Positions 27,564-37,740 of a stretch of DNA of 64,000 nucleotides are shown one piece after another. The position numbers and the translations under genes are program-made. This DNA comes from Oceanospirillaceae bacterium (GTDB lineage: Bacteria; Pseudomonadota; Gammaproteobacteria; Pseudomonadales; Oceanobacteraceae), in the NCBI GenBank assembly GCA_002724925.1, contig PBQA01000015.1, positions 24,834 through 88,833 of the forward strand, given 5' to 3'. A model generated the notes under the pieces. It made no database searches. It was not told the DNA's origin and saw only the letters and a program-made list of their open reading frames with translations. How positions within the stretch are numbered: position 1 is the first letter of the stretch; the number at the start of each line of letters is the position of its first letter.

Positions 27564-29714
27564 TTAATCGCGGTGCGAGATTTCAAAACACACATGAATA
27601 TTCTGGCGACGTTCGAAATCCTTAGGAATCGACTTGCCCGTCACATCCCGGATACTGAACTCCGACAGCGCATCACGATCGAGGCTGAACTTACGCAGAT
27701 TATTTGAGAATATCAGCGTGCCACCGGGCGCTAACCGGTCCATCGCCATGCGAATAAGATCCACATGGTCACGCTGGATATCCAGCACACCTTCCATACG
27801 CTTCGAGTTTGAAAAGGTTGGCGGGTCCATAAAGATAAGATCGTATTCGCCCGTGTCATCTTTCAGCCACTGCAGACAGTCGGCCTGAATAAAGCTGTGC
27901 TCGTCAGGATTCAGTTCATTAGCACGGAAGTTATCACGGCCCCAGTTCAGATAGGTGCGCGACATATCGACACTGGTGGTCTGTGCGCCGGCAGCCGCGG
28001 CATGCAGAGACGCCGTTGCGGTATAACAGAACAGGTTAAGGAAACGCTTACCCGCCGCCTGTTTTGCAATATGCAGGCGCGTCGGGCGGTGATCAAGGAA
28101 CAGACCGGTATCGAGATAGTCGCGAAGGTTCACCAGCACATTCACCTGCCCTTCACGGACGGTCATGGTGTGCTTTTCATCGCTCTGCTTCTCGTACTGA
28201 CGTTTACCACTCTGACGCTCACGGCGCTTGAGTACAATCTGCTCCGCAGGCACGCCAGTGACCTCAGGTAAGGCTGCAAGAACATCCAGCAGACGCTTTT
28301 CAGCGACCTGAGGGTCAATCGACTTCGGCGGTACGTATTCCTGCACGTGAAGCCAGTCTTCGTAACGATCAACGGCCACCGCGTATTCCGGAATATCGGC
28401 ATCGTATATGCGATAACAATGAATATTCTCACGGTTTGCCCATTTACCGAGATTCTTCATGTTCTTTTTCAGACGATTCGCAAAGGCTTCTACCGGGCCG
28501 CGTATCGCACTCGGCTGCGGACGTGATGAGCGTTCGTCGGCCGCCCCGAAAACCAACAATTTGGTTTCGATTTTGCCGTTCATAAACTTATATTGTTTAT
28601 CGAGAGGGCGACGAATAGCGCGGGCGAGGTCCGTATTGCCGGTGAAAATAGCAACACGCCACTCAGGTAATTTCATGGTGGCATCATGCAATTGCTGATA
28701 CAGAGGCGCTAGCTGAGGTAATTCGCTCAGGCGCTCACCGTAAGGCGGGTTGGAGATCACCATACCGCCCTGATGTATTACCTCTTTCTGAACGCGCAGG
28801 TCATTGATATCACGACGCTCAAGATGCACTTTGCCCGCCAGTCCTGATCGCTCCAGGTTCTTGTTGGCCGCATTCAGCTGCTCAGAATCAATATCAAAGC
28901 CATACAAACGGTTCTTCAACCCATTGATGCCGTCAGTACGACGCTGGCGCGCTTCATCCACCAGCTTCATCCAGAGCTTACGTTCGTGGCTCTTCCAGCG
29001 ATCAAACCCCCAGCCCTGCCGGTTAAGACCCGGTGCTACGTCCGCGGCCATGAGGCCGGCTTCAATCAGTAAAGTGCCCGAGCCGCACATAGGGTCAACA
29101 AGGGTCTTGCCCTCTTTTGCCAGCTCAGGCCAGCCGGCACGGATCAGCAGGGCCGCGGCCAGATTTTCTTTCAGCGGCGCCTTGCCCGGCTGTAGGCGAT
29201 AGCCCCGACGATGCAGGCTGTCCCCGGAGACATTCAGAAACAGCGACAGACGCCCTTTGCGCAACTGGGCTTCGATACGAATATCACCCGACTTATCGAC
29301 CGATGGTCGCACGCCCGTCTGCTCACGGAAGACATCGACCACCGCATCTTTGATGCGCTGCGCACCAAACTGAGTGTTATTGATAAACCGACTGCTGCCG
29401 TGAAAATCGATACGGAACGTCGCTTCAACGGGAAATAAAGAGGGCCAGTCGACCGTCTTCGCCATTTTGAACATTTCATCGGCGCTTTCTACCTGACATT
29501 CCAACAATGGAAGCAGCAAGCGGCTGGCGAGACGTGACCATAAACACACCCGATAGGCGGCCTCCAGATCACCGTGCCAATAGACGCCAATATGGCTCTC
29601 TTTATCAACACTTCCGCCTAAGTGTCTGATTTCATCGGCCAGTAATGCTTCGGTGCCCTTTGCACAGACAGCCAGCCAATTGGTATTTGGATCGTTATAT
29701 TCTACGTCACTCAT
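27564..29714 (-). CDS. rlmL: Bifunctional 23S rRNA methyltransferase RlmKL
   Basis: A protein of about 716 residues. It has an N-terminal THUMP domain, a first methyltransferase domain with DPMCGSGTLLIEAGLMAAD and the SNPPYGERL catalytic motif (m2G2445 activity), then a second SAM domain with FLNLFCYTATASLHAAAAGA and MDPPTFSNSKRM (m7G2069 activity). The fused form is characteristic of gammaproteobacteria, and E. coli RlmL is about 700 residues. I prefer the ATG at 29712-29714 (MSDVEYND) over one four codons upstream; neither has a clear ribosome site. It is divergent from rmf, a proximity also seen in the E. coli rlmL-rmf region. Confidence 0.94.
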   Translation of the reverse strand: MSDVEYNDPNTNWLAVCAKGTEALLADEIRHLGGSVDKESHIGVYWHGDLEAAYRVCLWSRLASRLLLPLLECQVESADEMFKMAKTVDWPSLFPVEATFRIDFHGSSRFINNTQFGAQRIKDAVVDVFREQTGVRPSVDKSGDIRIEAQLRKGRLSLFLNVSGDSLHRRGYRLQPGKAPLKENLAAALLIRAGWPELAKEGKTLVDPMCGSGTLLIEAGLMAADVAPGLNRQGWGFDRWKSHERKLWMKLVDEARQRRTDGINGLKNRLYGFDIDSEQLNAANKNLERSGLAGKVHLERRDINDLRVQKEVIHQGGMVISNPPYGERLSELPQLAPLYQQLHDATMKLPEWRVAIFTGNTDLARAIRRPLDKQYKFMNGKIETKLLVFGAADERSSRPQPSAIRGPVEAFANRLKKNMKNLGKWANRENIHCYRIYDADIPEYAVAVDRYEDWLHVQEYVPPKSIDPQVAEKRLLDVLAALPEVTGVPAEQIVLKRRERQSGKRQYEKQSDEKHTMTVREGQVNVLVNLRDYLDTGLFLDHRPTRLHIAKQAAGKRFLNLFCYTATASLHAAAAGAQTTSVDMSRTYLNWGRDNFRANELNPDEHSFIQADCLQWLKDDTGEYDLIFMDPPTFSNSKRMEGVLDIQRDHVDLIRMAMDRLAPGGTLIFSNNLRKFSLDRDALSEFSIRDVTGKSIPKDFERRQNIHVCFEISHRD

Positions 29715-29875
29715 ACATTCATACACTCAGGGTAATAGCGAAAAGGCGCTAAAACCTTATCACTTAGAAGAAATAATTCATTAACATTCACCGTGTTGTC
29801 ACGGTACAACTGTACGTGGTCCGCCGATTTTTCTGTGGCTAACCGATGTTTTAATAACAGCGAGGAAGCAACTCT

Positions 29876-30070
29876 ATGAAAAGACAGAAACGCGACATGC
29901 AGGAAAGAGCCTTTGCACGTGGCTACCGGGCAGGCGTAGAACGCCGCTCCAAAGATCTGGCCCCCGCAGGCCCTACACACGACGACTGGATGGCTGGTTG
30001 GCGATCCGGACGCGAAGACAACTGGGATGGTTATACCGGCGTTTCTGGTATTCATCGAATGGCGGTGTAA
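29876..30070 (+). CDS. rmf: Ribosome modulation factor
   Basis: A 64-residue basic protein beginning MKRQKRDMQERAFARGYRAG, nearly identical to the RMF N-terminus of E. coli, followed by GRSK-like RRSKDLAP and WMAGWRSGRED. RMF dimerises 70S ribosomes into inactive 100S particles in stationary phase or stress. A GAGGAAG ribosome site precedes the ATG. The C-terminal tail (GYTGVSGIHRMAV) is somewhat longer than in E. coli. A terminator follows 77 bp downstream. Confidence 0.96.
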   Translation: MKRQKRDMQERAFARGYRAGVERRSKDLAPAGPTHDDWMAGWRSGREDNWDGYTGVSGIHRMAV

Positions 30071-30147
30071 TTACCCGCCACTGAAGAATTTTACTCCACT
30101 CCTGACGAGTTTCGTCAGACTCACGTCTCCCTCACCCGGGGAGCTTG

Positions 30148-30170
30148 GCCCGGCTATGCCGGGCTTTTTA
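30148..30170 (+). terminator. Terminator after rmf
   Basis: GCCCGG-CTATG-CCGGGC stem followed by TTTTTA. Confidence 0.85.
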
Positions 30171-30195
30171 TATGCTACTAACTAATCCGCGTCGG

Positions 30196-31215
30196 TCAGG
30201 CTTTGCTGAGAGAACGCACGCACTCGCCAATCAACTCTGGGCCACGATAAATAAAGCCAGAATACACCTGAACCAGAGAGGCGCCTGCACGTACTTTATC
30301 AACTGCATCTTCACCTTCGAGAATGCCGCCAACACCAATAACAGGCATACGATCACCCAATACGCCGCACAGTCGCTCAATGGTCATGGTTGAAAGATCA
30401 GTGACTGGCGCGCCGGATAAACCACCTGCCTCAGCGCCATGTTTTGAACCTTCAACGCCTTCACGAGACAAGGTGGTGTTAGTCGCAATAACGCCGTCAA
30501 TTTCACAATCGAGAAGCGTCTGCGCCACGGTATCAATTTCTTCGTCTTCCATATCGGGCGCAATCTTCACAAAGATTGGCTTGTAACCATGCTCTTTCGC
30601 AAGTTCTGCCTGACGCGCCTTCAGCGGCATCAGAAGATCACGTAGAGCATCGCCGTACTGCAAAGTGCGAAGCCCGGGTGTGTTTGGTGAGGAGATATTG
30701 ACCGTAATGTACGTCGCGTGCTGGTAAACCTTCTCAAGGCAGATCAAATAATCTGATGTGGCGTCTTCCACTGCGGTATCGAAGTTTTTACCGATGTTAA
30801 TGCCCAGCACGCCTTTGAACTTCGCTTTCTTAACCTGCTCAACCAGGTGATCAACACCTTTATTGTTGAAGCCCATACGGTTGATGATGGCGCGCTCTTC
30901 AGGCAGACGGAAGAGACGCGGCTTCGGGTTACCAGGCTGAGGACGCTGCGTAATAGTGCCAATCTCAATAAAACCAAACCCCAGACGTGCAAAGGCGTCA
31001 ATGTAATCACCATTTTTATCCAGCCCGGCGGCCAGGCCAACCGGATTCGGGAAGGTAACTCCAGCAACGGTGACCGGCTGATCCGGTACCTTTTTAGCCA
31101 ATAAGCCAAGTACGCCGAGCTTTTCCGCTCTGCCCAGCATCTTCAGCCCCAGATCATGGGATGTTTCTCCATCCATCATAAACAGGAAATGTCGGGCGAG
31201 GCTGTACCAACTCAT
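30196..31215 (-). CDS. pyrD: Dihydroorotate dehydrogenase (quinone), class 2
   Basis: A 339-residue FMN enzyme that oxidises dihydroorotate to orotate with quinone at the inner membrane (pyrimidine synthesis step 4). The N-terminal amphipathic membrane helix ([18 protein letters not shown]) and the [14 protein letters not shown] motif, with catalytic Ser rather than Cys, define class 2. [21 protein letters not shown] and FVKIAPD also match. It sits convergent to rmf and near rlmL, as in the pyrD-rlmL-rmf neighbourhood of enterobacteria. Confidence 0.96.
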   Translation of the reverse strand: MSWYSLARHFLFMMDGETSHDLGLKMLGRAEKLGVLGLLAKKVPDQPVTVAGVTFPNPVGLAAGLDKNGDYIDAFARLGFGFIEIGTITQRPQPGNPKPRLFRLPEERAIINRMGFNNKGVDHLVEQVKKAKFKGVLGINIGKNFDTAVEDATSDYLICLEKVYQHATYITVNISSPNTPGLRTLQYGDALRDLLMPLKARQAELAKEHGYKPIFVKIAPDMEDEEIDTVAQTLLDCEIDGVIATNTTLSREGVEGSKHGAEAGGLSGAPVTDLSTMTIERLCGVLGDRMPVIGVGGILEGEDAVDKVRAGASLVQVYSGFIYRGPELIGECVRSLSKA

Positions 31216-31304
31216 AGTAATCTCTCAATACATCAGGGTGACAATAGATTTGCGCGCATTATAGGGACTAATGCGGCCGCTGTAGATCCCTCTCGGCTAA
31301 AAAG

Positions 31305-31529
31305 TCAGCCGACGCGCTCAATTCCCTCGAATTTGCCCTGCTGATTAAACAGGATGGCAAAGCGCCCGCGCACTCCATCGCGAGTAACTACGCGCTGCAG
31401 TACCCCCGCAGGGAACCGAACCTTTCTACCGTCCGTTGAGTACGCAAGCACTGTCCGGGCATCCCCCTGATAATAGCGAAGATATTCATCGCTACTGATA
31501 TTCAGGTCGACGATGATTCGTTGCATCAT
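31305..31529 (-). CDS. DUF2835-like small protein
   Basis: A 74-residue protein with the pattern I associate with DUF2835: an N-terminal strand IIVDLNISSDEYLRYYQG, VRFPAGVLQRVVTRDGVRGRFAI and a KFEGIERV end. No function is known to me. Two adjacent ATG codons (31527-31529 and 31524-31526) both overlap the stop of the preceding gene, giving an ATGATG junction and probable translational coupling. Confidence 0.7.
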   Translation of the reverse strand: MMQRIIVDLNISSDEYLRYYQGDARTVLAYSTDGRKVRFPAGVLQRVVTRDGVRGRFAILFNQQGKFEGIERVG

Positions 31530-32635
31530 GGTGCGACTCCCTGCCGATCCCCCGCAACGGCCCGTTGCTCACGCTTCACATCCTGACGGATACGCCATTT
31601 CTCAAGCCACTCACGAACGCCTTTTATCCAGGAAATGCGGCTTTCGGTCATGAGTTCAGGGTGGCGCTGAGTCAGGATAACTTCAGGCTGAAGATAGTCT
31701 GGTAAAACGGCAAGTCCATGCTGGTTAAAAAGCACAGGTGCCAGTTCACCGTAACGCCTCCATGGCAGCAGCGTTGGATTACACACAGGCCCGGTATTCA
31801 GTACTTTCTCGAGCAGGCCCAGCGTGCGCATCATTGAGCAGTTAACACTTTCGTTCCAGGCAGGGTCTATGTACTCACGCCAGTCGAATTTTGCCGCGAC
31901 GACCCATTTTTCATCCTCACAGGCAACATAAGGCGGAAGTGCTCGTTCCAGCAAAGGATCTGGATGCTCCGACAGAATCCGGTTCCAGAATCTCAGGCCG
32001 TTGAAGTTGGCCACCAGATCGGCAAACGAATACACCCCGGTCGTTTCTGCACCAAAATAAACAGATTCGGTCCATTCACCAAACAGAAAGGCATGCTTCA
32101 GTGGCAGCGTCATCCGCTCAGTTTCACGAAAATAACTGAATCCCTCGGTAAAAAAGTGCCCGAACTTATCCGTGCCGACAAAGTGCTCGCCCACACGAAC
32201 AACCGACGCTACCCGCTCTGAAAGAACGAGTGTCGGTGAATGCGGCCAGGTAAAATCGCGATAGATGGAATCAGGCAGGGTCATGCGAATGCGATCTAAA
32301 TCCGGGTGCTGCTCAGCAAAGGATTCGACCTGACCTACAATTGGCCGGGCCAGCAATACGCGAAAAGAGTCGTACAAGCGATCTACATCACAACGCGACT
32401 GCTTAGGCACACGCTGTACTTTGCGTGGTTTTAAATGCGGAGCATTTCGATTGGCGCGTTTCAGGGCGCGGTCTATTCGCTGTGCCACCTCGTCGTTGAG
32501 CGGCGAGCGGCTGTCTGCCATATCCACAGCAGGCAGCTGGCTGAAGTGATCAACCTCCGCTGCGCTCAGAGTAGACGGAATAAGTGTCGACAGCAGAAAG
32601 AATGAAATAAGTAGTCTGATCAAAACCCGATACAC
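31526..32635 (-). CDS. Uncharacterised exported protein with a DKFGHFF motif
   Basis: A 369-residue protein with a clean signal peptide (cleavage near residue 25, LSA). The central part contains GTDKFGHFFTEGFSYF and, 35 residues on, ESVYFGAETTGVYSFADLVANFNGLRFW. The invariant-looking His, Asp and aromatic residues resemble the DKxGHF cores of small periplasmic or outer-membrane DUF families, but I cannot name one. CDV..., ACEDE, NCSMM and VCNPT give four cysteines that could form two disulfides in the periplasm. It is coupled to the DUF2835 gene downstream. No enzymatic motif stands out. Confidence 0.65.
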   Translation of the reverse strand: MYRVLIRLLISFFLLSTLIPSTLSAAEVDHFSQLPAVDMADSRSPLNDEVAQRIDRALKRANRNAPHLKPRKVQRVPKQSRCDVDRLYDSFRVLLARPIVGQVESFAEQHPDLDRIRMTLPDSIYRDFTWPHSPTLVLSERVASVVRVGEHFVGTDKFGHFFTEGFSYFRETERMTLPLKHAFLFGEWTESVYFGAETTGVYSFADLVANFNGLRFWNRILSEHPDPLLERALPPYVACEDEKWVVAAKFDWREYIDPAWNESVNCSMMRTLGLLEKVLNTGPVCNPTLLPWRRYGELAPVLFNQHGLAVLPDYLQPEVILTQRHPELMTESRISWIKGVREWLEKWRIRQDVKREQRAVAGDRQGVAP

Positions 32636-32683
32636 GCCGGTGAAAAACGCAGTTTTACACCGGCGCAGGCATCAGATCAAATC

Positions 32684-35600
32684 TCAGGCGTGACGACTTG
32701 CCTGAGCAAGGTCCAGAAGCTCCCTCAGAGCGACGGCGATCATCGGGAAGCTGGTCTGTTCGATGCTCTTAAGATCTTCAAGCATACGCCCCCAGCGCTC
32801 GACGAGAATATCCTGCTCTTTCTCCCAGTGTTCAATTGCAACATCAAGGTCGGTTTCGTCAGAGTGCCCCTTGAGAATGCCCACAGTGAGCGAACGCTGC
32901 TGCCAGTCAAGATCATCACGGAAGCTTTCACGTGCCATCGCTTCCCAGTGATTACTGGTCGGCAAATCATTGATCTGACGTAAGAACCAGTTCAGTGACA
33001 GGTGGTCGCCAACGCCAAAGTAAGCTTGAGTCACACGCTCAACCGGGCAATCAGACTGAGACGCAGCTTCGATGATCCCGAGAGAGGAGTACAGCTCACC
33101 GGCACCTGCCGTAAATGCAGCGAGGTCTTCGGGTACACCCTGCTCTTTCCGTTGGTCAAACTCCTGCTGCCATCGCTTGAGAGCATCACCTTTCAGAGTC
33201 GAGCTAAGGTTGTGAGCTATGTGTTGCACAGCAGTCCCGAAGCGATCGACTTCGCTGGCGATATCTACCGCAACACGACGATTGCGCAGGAACCAGCGCG
33301 TCGCGCGTCGTACCAGGCGCATCAGCTCAGCCATCATGTTTTCCTGAACCGCTGTTGGCACCTTGTAGTCGAGCGCGCTGATCTCGCGCCAATGGTCATG
33401 CAGGGAGAAAGTATCCCGAGCTGTCACATAGGCCCGGGCGATATCGACGATCGAGGCACCAGTAGAGTCTCCCAGGCGATTCACAAAGGTAATGCCCATG
33501 TGATTAATCATGTCATTGGCCAGCTGAGTCGCAATAATCTCTTTACGTAGCCGGTGATTATTAATGGCTTCAGAGAATTTCTTATTCAACGCCGCTGGGA
33601 ATGCCGTCGATAGAATCTTCGAAATATAGTCATCTGACGTAATTTTCGAGGCGTTTAAACGCTCTTTCATATCCGCTTTGGTATACGAAATCAGAACGGC
33701 CAGTTCAGGCTTTGTCAGCCCCGTATTATCGTTGCGGCGATCCTGTAATTCTTCTTCATCCGGCAAAAATTCGAGTGAGCGATTCAGCTTACCCTGCTGC
33801 TCATAGTCTTTCATCAGACGGATGTATTCGTCGAGACGCTCTCGGCAATCACGGTAGGCAAGTGCGATTGCCTGGGTCTGGTGATAATTGTTATTCAGAA
33901 CCAGATCCGCAACCGGGTCGGTTTGCTCCAGGAAGACCTGATTACGCTGTTTACGGGTGAGATCACCATTATCCATGATCTCGTTGAGCATAATCTTAAT
34001 ATTTACTTCATGGTCAGAGCAGTCAACGCCACCCGCGTTGTCGATAAAGTCTGTATACGACGCGCCGCCATTAAGACCAAACTCAATACGGCCAAGTTGA
34101 GTGACACCGAGGTTCCCGCCCTCACCGATAACTTTCGCACGGACATCTTTCCCGTTAATTCTGAGTGCATCATTGGCCTTGTCACCAACGTCAGAATCCA
34201 GCTCGGACGATGCTTTGATATAGGTGCCAATACCACCGTTCCAGATCAGATCAACTTCGGCCTTAAGAGCTGCTTTAATCAACTCATTCGGCGCAAGCTT
34301 GCTCTCACTGATGCCGAAACGTTTCTTCATTTCTGGGGTAATGTCGATACTTTTTGCCGAACGCAAGAATATACCGCCACCTTTAGAAATTAATGACTTG
34401 TCATAGTCTTCCCAGCTTGATCGTGGCAGTTCAAACAGCCGCTTACGCTCTTTAAAGCTGGAAGCAGAATCAGGCTCAGGATCGATAAAGATATGCATGT
34501 GGTTGAAGGCTGCGACCAGCTGAATATGCTCAGACAGCAACATGCCATTGCCAAATACGTCGCCCGCCATATCCCCGATGCCCACGACAGTAAAATCATC
34601 TGTCTGAACATTGATACCGCGCTCACGGAAGTGACGCTGCACCGATACCCAGGCTCCGCGTGCGGTGATGCCCATCTTCTTATGGTCATAACCTACCGAA
34701 CCGCCGGACGCAAAACCATCGCCCATCCAGAAGCCGCGATTCACAGCAATTTCGTTAGCGATATCTGAAAACGTAGCGGTGCCCTTATCTGCAGCAACGA
34801 CGAGATACGGATCAGGCTCATCGTGGCGAACAACTGACTCTGGTGGCACTATTTCACCTTCAATCAGGTTGTCGGTGACATCAAGAAGCGCACTGATAAA
34901 GGTCTGATAACAGGCAATACCTTCAGCGATAAAGGCATCGCGTCCACCCTCGGTTGGCGGACACTTGGATACAAAGCCCCCCTTGGCTCCCACAGGGACA
35001 ATGACCGCGTTCTTAACTTGCTGAGCTTTTACCAGCCCGAGAACTTCGGTACGGAAATCATCCACACGATCGGACCAGCGCAGACCGCCGCGTGCGACCT
35101 TACCACCGCGCAAGTGAACACCTTCAATGCGCGGAGAATATACGAAAATCTCGAACATCGGACGTGGCAGAGGAATGTCGGTAATTTCCGATGGTTTAAT
35201 CTTAAATGACAGATAACTCTTCGGTTTACCCTCGGCATCCGGCTGAAAGTAGTTAGTACGCAACGTTGCTTTGATCAGCTCGATATAACGACGGATAGCT
35301 CGATCTTCATTCAGTTGATCAACGCTGTCGAGCGCCTCATGGATCTGACCTTCGACCTCAGCGACTGCTTTGCTACGCTCGTCAGAAGACTGATCGCTAA
35401 GGCCGAAGCGTGCATGAAAGAGATTCACGATCTGAGCACTGATCGGAATATAACGGCTCAGCGTGTCGGCAATATAATTCTCAGAAATACCGAAGCGAAT
35501 CTGCTTCATGTACCTTGCATAGGCTCTTAGTAGAGCAATATCTTTCCAACCTAATCTGGCACCCAGTACCAGCCGGTTGAACGAATCGTTCTCTGCGCGA

Positions 35601-37516
35601 CCATCCCAGATAGCGCGAAATGCCTCCTGGAAGACCTGTTTTACCTCAGCAATATTGATGCTGTCAGACAGGGTATATTTCAGTGAGAAATTATGAATCC
35701 AGACACGACGACCGTCACTGCAGACAATCTCGTATGGATGCTCGCCCATCACTCGCAGACCGAAGTTTTCCAGCACTGGAATAATGTCAGAGAGCGGAAG
35801 AATGGTATCTGGATTAAACAGCTTAAACCTGAGCTCGTTCTGGCCTCCTTCAAGTTCCCGGTAAAAAGACATACCGAGTTGACCTTCAGAAGCAGACTTA
35901 AGGGTATCCATGTATTGGATATCGGCCACAGCGGTGCGGGCAGAAAAATCTTCACGGTAGCCCGCTGGAAATGCTGAACGATATTCGTGATAAAGAATAT
36001 TTCCACGTTCCTCGCCCACCTGCTCAACCAGAGCCGCGTGCAAGTCATCAGTCCAGGAACGGACGACCTGGCGGATTTTATTGGCGACCACAGCCTCATC
36101 GTAGCTGAGCTCTTTTTCGGGATTCAGGCGCACAATAAAGTGCGTTCTTGCCAGAACCGACTCAGAGAAGTAGGTATTAAATTCAATGTCCAGCGGGCTG
36201 AACTCCTGAGTCAGAATATCTTCCATTTTCTGACGCAGTTCTGTGTTGTAAACATCTCGCGGTGTATAAGCAATACACGAGAGGAACTTGCTGTATGTGT
36301 CTTTGCGCAGATACACACGCGTCTGACGCCGTTCCTGAATATTCAAGACACTGTTGGCCGTTTTATACAGCTGCTCAACATCCGACTGAAACAGCTCATC
36401 GCGGGGATACACTTCAAGGATGCGATCCAGCTCTTTGGCACTGTGACTTGCGCGTTCGAAACCAGCTTTCTCACGAATCGCTGTGAGTTTACGGCGGATA
36501 ATCGGAATGTTGTTCGGCGTCTCGATATAGACAATTGAGGTGAACAAGCCCATAAAACGCATGCCACCGATCACGTTTCCGTGCTTATCAAAACGCTTCA
36601 CAACAACATAATCAGGGTAAGCAGGACGATGTATGCGACTGCGGTTTCCTGACTTCATAAAATTAATCAGCGACGGTCCGGTAATAAATTCACGGATCTC
36701 AGGTTCCAGTTCTTTTAGCTGAACACGTGAACGTGTGGTATCAATATTACGGAAGATTCCCAGATCATGAGTAGGGTCGCGATCCACAACTTTGCCAGAC
36801 TTCGCATCACTGACCGTGAACTCATCGTACGCCAGAAAAGTGAAGTGGTTAGAGGCCATCCAATCAACAAACTCGGCTGCCTCGGTGCAGGCCTCTTTAT
36901 CATTAACCGTACATGCATCGCGTAGTTCCTGAGCCGTCTTTTTCGCTTTTTCAAGCATCTCAGGGAAGTCGCGTACGCAGCGCTGTACTTCTCGCAGAAC
37001 CTCTTCAATCTCTTGCGCGAGGTCGGCCATCAACTGCTCATCAGAATGATGGTCTACCTCAATGTATATAATAGCTTCTGACGTCTTGCCTTTACCCGGC
37101 TTGTGCCACTGCCCTGTCGATTTGAACTGGCCTTTCTCATCACGGCCGGCATGCAGTACGCAATAGTGGATAGCATGAAGTGACATCTGGCGGGCGTTAA
37201 GCTGCATCCGCACCGAATCAACCAGAAATGGCATGTCATCGAAGACAATTTCAATGACTGTATGAAGAGACTGCCAACCGTGGTTTTCATGATCTGGGTT
37301 GAATACACGAACCTTTGGCTCTCCTTCAGCGCGGAGCTGGATAAACTGCCAGCAGGACAGCGTGGCTCCGTACAGATCTTCTACAGATCGGCTGAGTACC
37401 TCATCTGAGGGCGCACCTGAGTAGTAAAGGTCTGCGAACCGCGTTAACTGAGACGCCAGAGAAGACTCATTCCGTTCGTTGATCAGAGCGTGTAAAGGTG
37501 TAAGCATTGCAGTCAC
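32684..37516 (-). CDS. gdhB: NAD-specific glutamate dehydrogenase, 180-kDa class
   Basis: A 1610-residue protein of the large bacterial GDH class (about 1600 residues in Pseudomonas), which deaminates glutamate to 2-oxoglutarate and ammonium with NAD. The long N-terminal regulatory part (ACT-like segments) occupies roughly residues 1-680. The catalytic core starts near residue 780 with GGKVARGGLRWSDR, then KNAVIVPVGAKGGFV with the catalytic lysines, KCPPTEGG, VVAADKGTATFSDIAN and VVGIGDMAGDVFGNGML as the NAD fold. The frame is intact. It is catabolic and ammonium-releasing, fitting amino-acid use. The symbol follows Pseudomonas usage. Confidence 0.94.
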   Translation of the reverse strand: MTAMLTPLHALINERNESSLASQLTRFADLYYSGAPSDEVLSRSVEDLYGATLSCWQFIQLRAEGEPKVRVFNPDHENHGWQSLHTVIEIVFDDMPFLVDSVRMQLNARQMSLHAIHYCVLHAGRDEKGQFKSTGQWHKPGKGKTSEAIIYIEVDHHSDEQLMADLAQEIEEVLREVQRCVRDFPEMLEKAKKTAQELRDACTVNDKEACTEAAEFVDWMASNHFTFLAYDEFTVSDAKSGKVVDRDPTHDLGIFRNIDTTRSRVQLKELEPEIREFITGPSLINFMKSGNRSRIHRPAYPDYVVVKRFDKHGNVIGGMRFMGLFTSIVYIETPNNIPIIRRKLTAIREKAGFERASHSAKELDRILEVYPRDELFQSDVEQLYKTANSVLNIQERRQTRVYLRKDTYSKFLSCIAYTPRDVYNTELRQKMEDILTQEFSPLDIEFNTYFSESVLARTHFIVRLNPEKELSYDEAVVANKIRQVVRSWTDDLHAALVEQVGEERGNILYHEYRSAFPAGYREDFSARTAVADIQYMDTLKSASEGQLGMSFYRELEGGQNELRFKLFNPDTILPLSDIIPVLENFGLRVMGEHPYEIVCSDGRRVWIHNFSLKYTLSDSINIAEVKQVFQEAFRAIWDGRAENDSFNRLVLGARLGWKDIALLRAYARYMKQIRFGISENYIADTLSRYIPISAQIVNLFHARFGLSDQSSDERSKAVAEVEGQIHEALDSVDQLNEDRAIRRYIELIKATLRTNYFQPDAEGKPKSYLSFKIKPSEITDIPLPRPMFEIFVYSPRIEGVHLRGGKVARGGLRWSDRVDDFRTEVLGLVKAQQVKNAVIVPVGAKGGFVSKCPPTEGGRDAFIAEGIACYQTFISALLDVTDNLIEGEIVPPESVVRHDEPDPYLVVAADKGTATFSDIANEIAVNRGFWMGDGFASGGSVGYDHKKMGITARGAWVSVQRHFRERGINVQTDDFTVVGIGDMAGDVFGNGMLLSEHIQLVAAFNHMHIFIDPEPDSASSFKERKRLFELPRSSWEDYDKSLISKGGGIFLRSAKSIDITPEMKKRFGISESKLAPNELIKAALKAEVDLIWNGGIGTYIKASSELDSDVGDKANDALRINGKDVRAKVIGEGGNLGVTQLGRIEFGLNGGASYTDFIDNAGGVDCSDHEVNIKIMLNEIMDNGDLTRKQRNQVFLEQTDPVADLVLNNNYHQTQAIALAYRDCRERLDEYIRLMKDYEQQGKLNRSLEFLPDEEELQDRRNDNTGLTKPELAVLISYTKADMKERLNASKITSDDYISKILSTAFPAALNKKFSEAINNHRLRKEIIATQLANDMINHMGITFVNRLGDSTGASIVDIARAYVTARDTFSLHDHWREISALDYKVPTAVQENMMAELMRLVRRATRWFLRNRRVAVDIASEVDRFGTAVQHIAHNLSSTLKGDALKRWQQEFDQRKEQGVPEDLAAFTAGAGELYSSLGIIEAASQSDCPVERVTQAYFGVGDHLSLNWFLRQINDLPTSNHWEAMARESFRDDLDWQQRSLTVGILKGHSDETDLDVAIEHWEKEQDILVERWGRMLEDLKSIEQTSFPMIAVALRELLDLAQASRHA

Positions 37517-37740
37517 TCGCCACAGGGTTCCAGTAATAGTTATGTCTAAAGCTTAGACTATCTGTCAGCTTTGCCACTTGAGCGTACGCAAGGAATGTTT
37601 ACGCTACTTTACCGACATGCAGATAACTTTATTAACAAGGCGTGATCAGAGCGTTGACCGCCACAGCGGAATCTCTAAAATCCTTGTCACTCTGGAAATT
37701 CAGAGGCCAACACACCGATAAGAATCAGGACTGGATTCAA

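Noticed and set aside
33002..33550. Long plus-strand frames opposite the NAD-glutamate dehydrogenase gene
   Set aside because: Non-homologous composition; the sense strand encodes an uninterrupted conserved enzyme.
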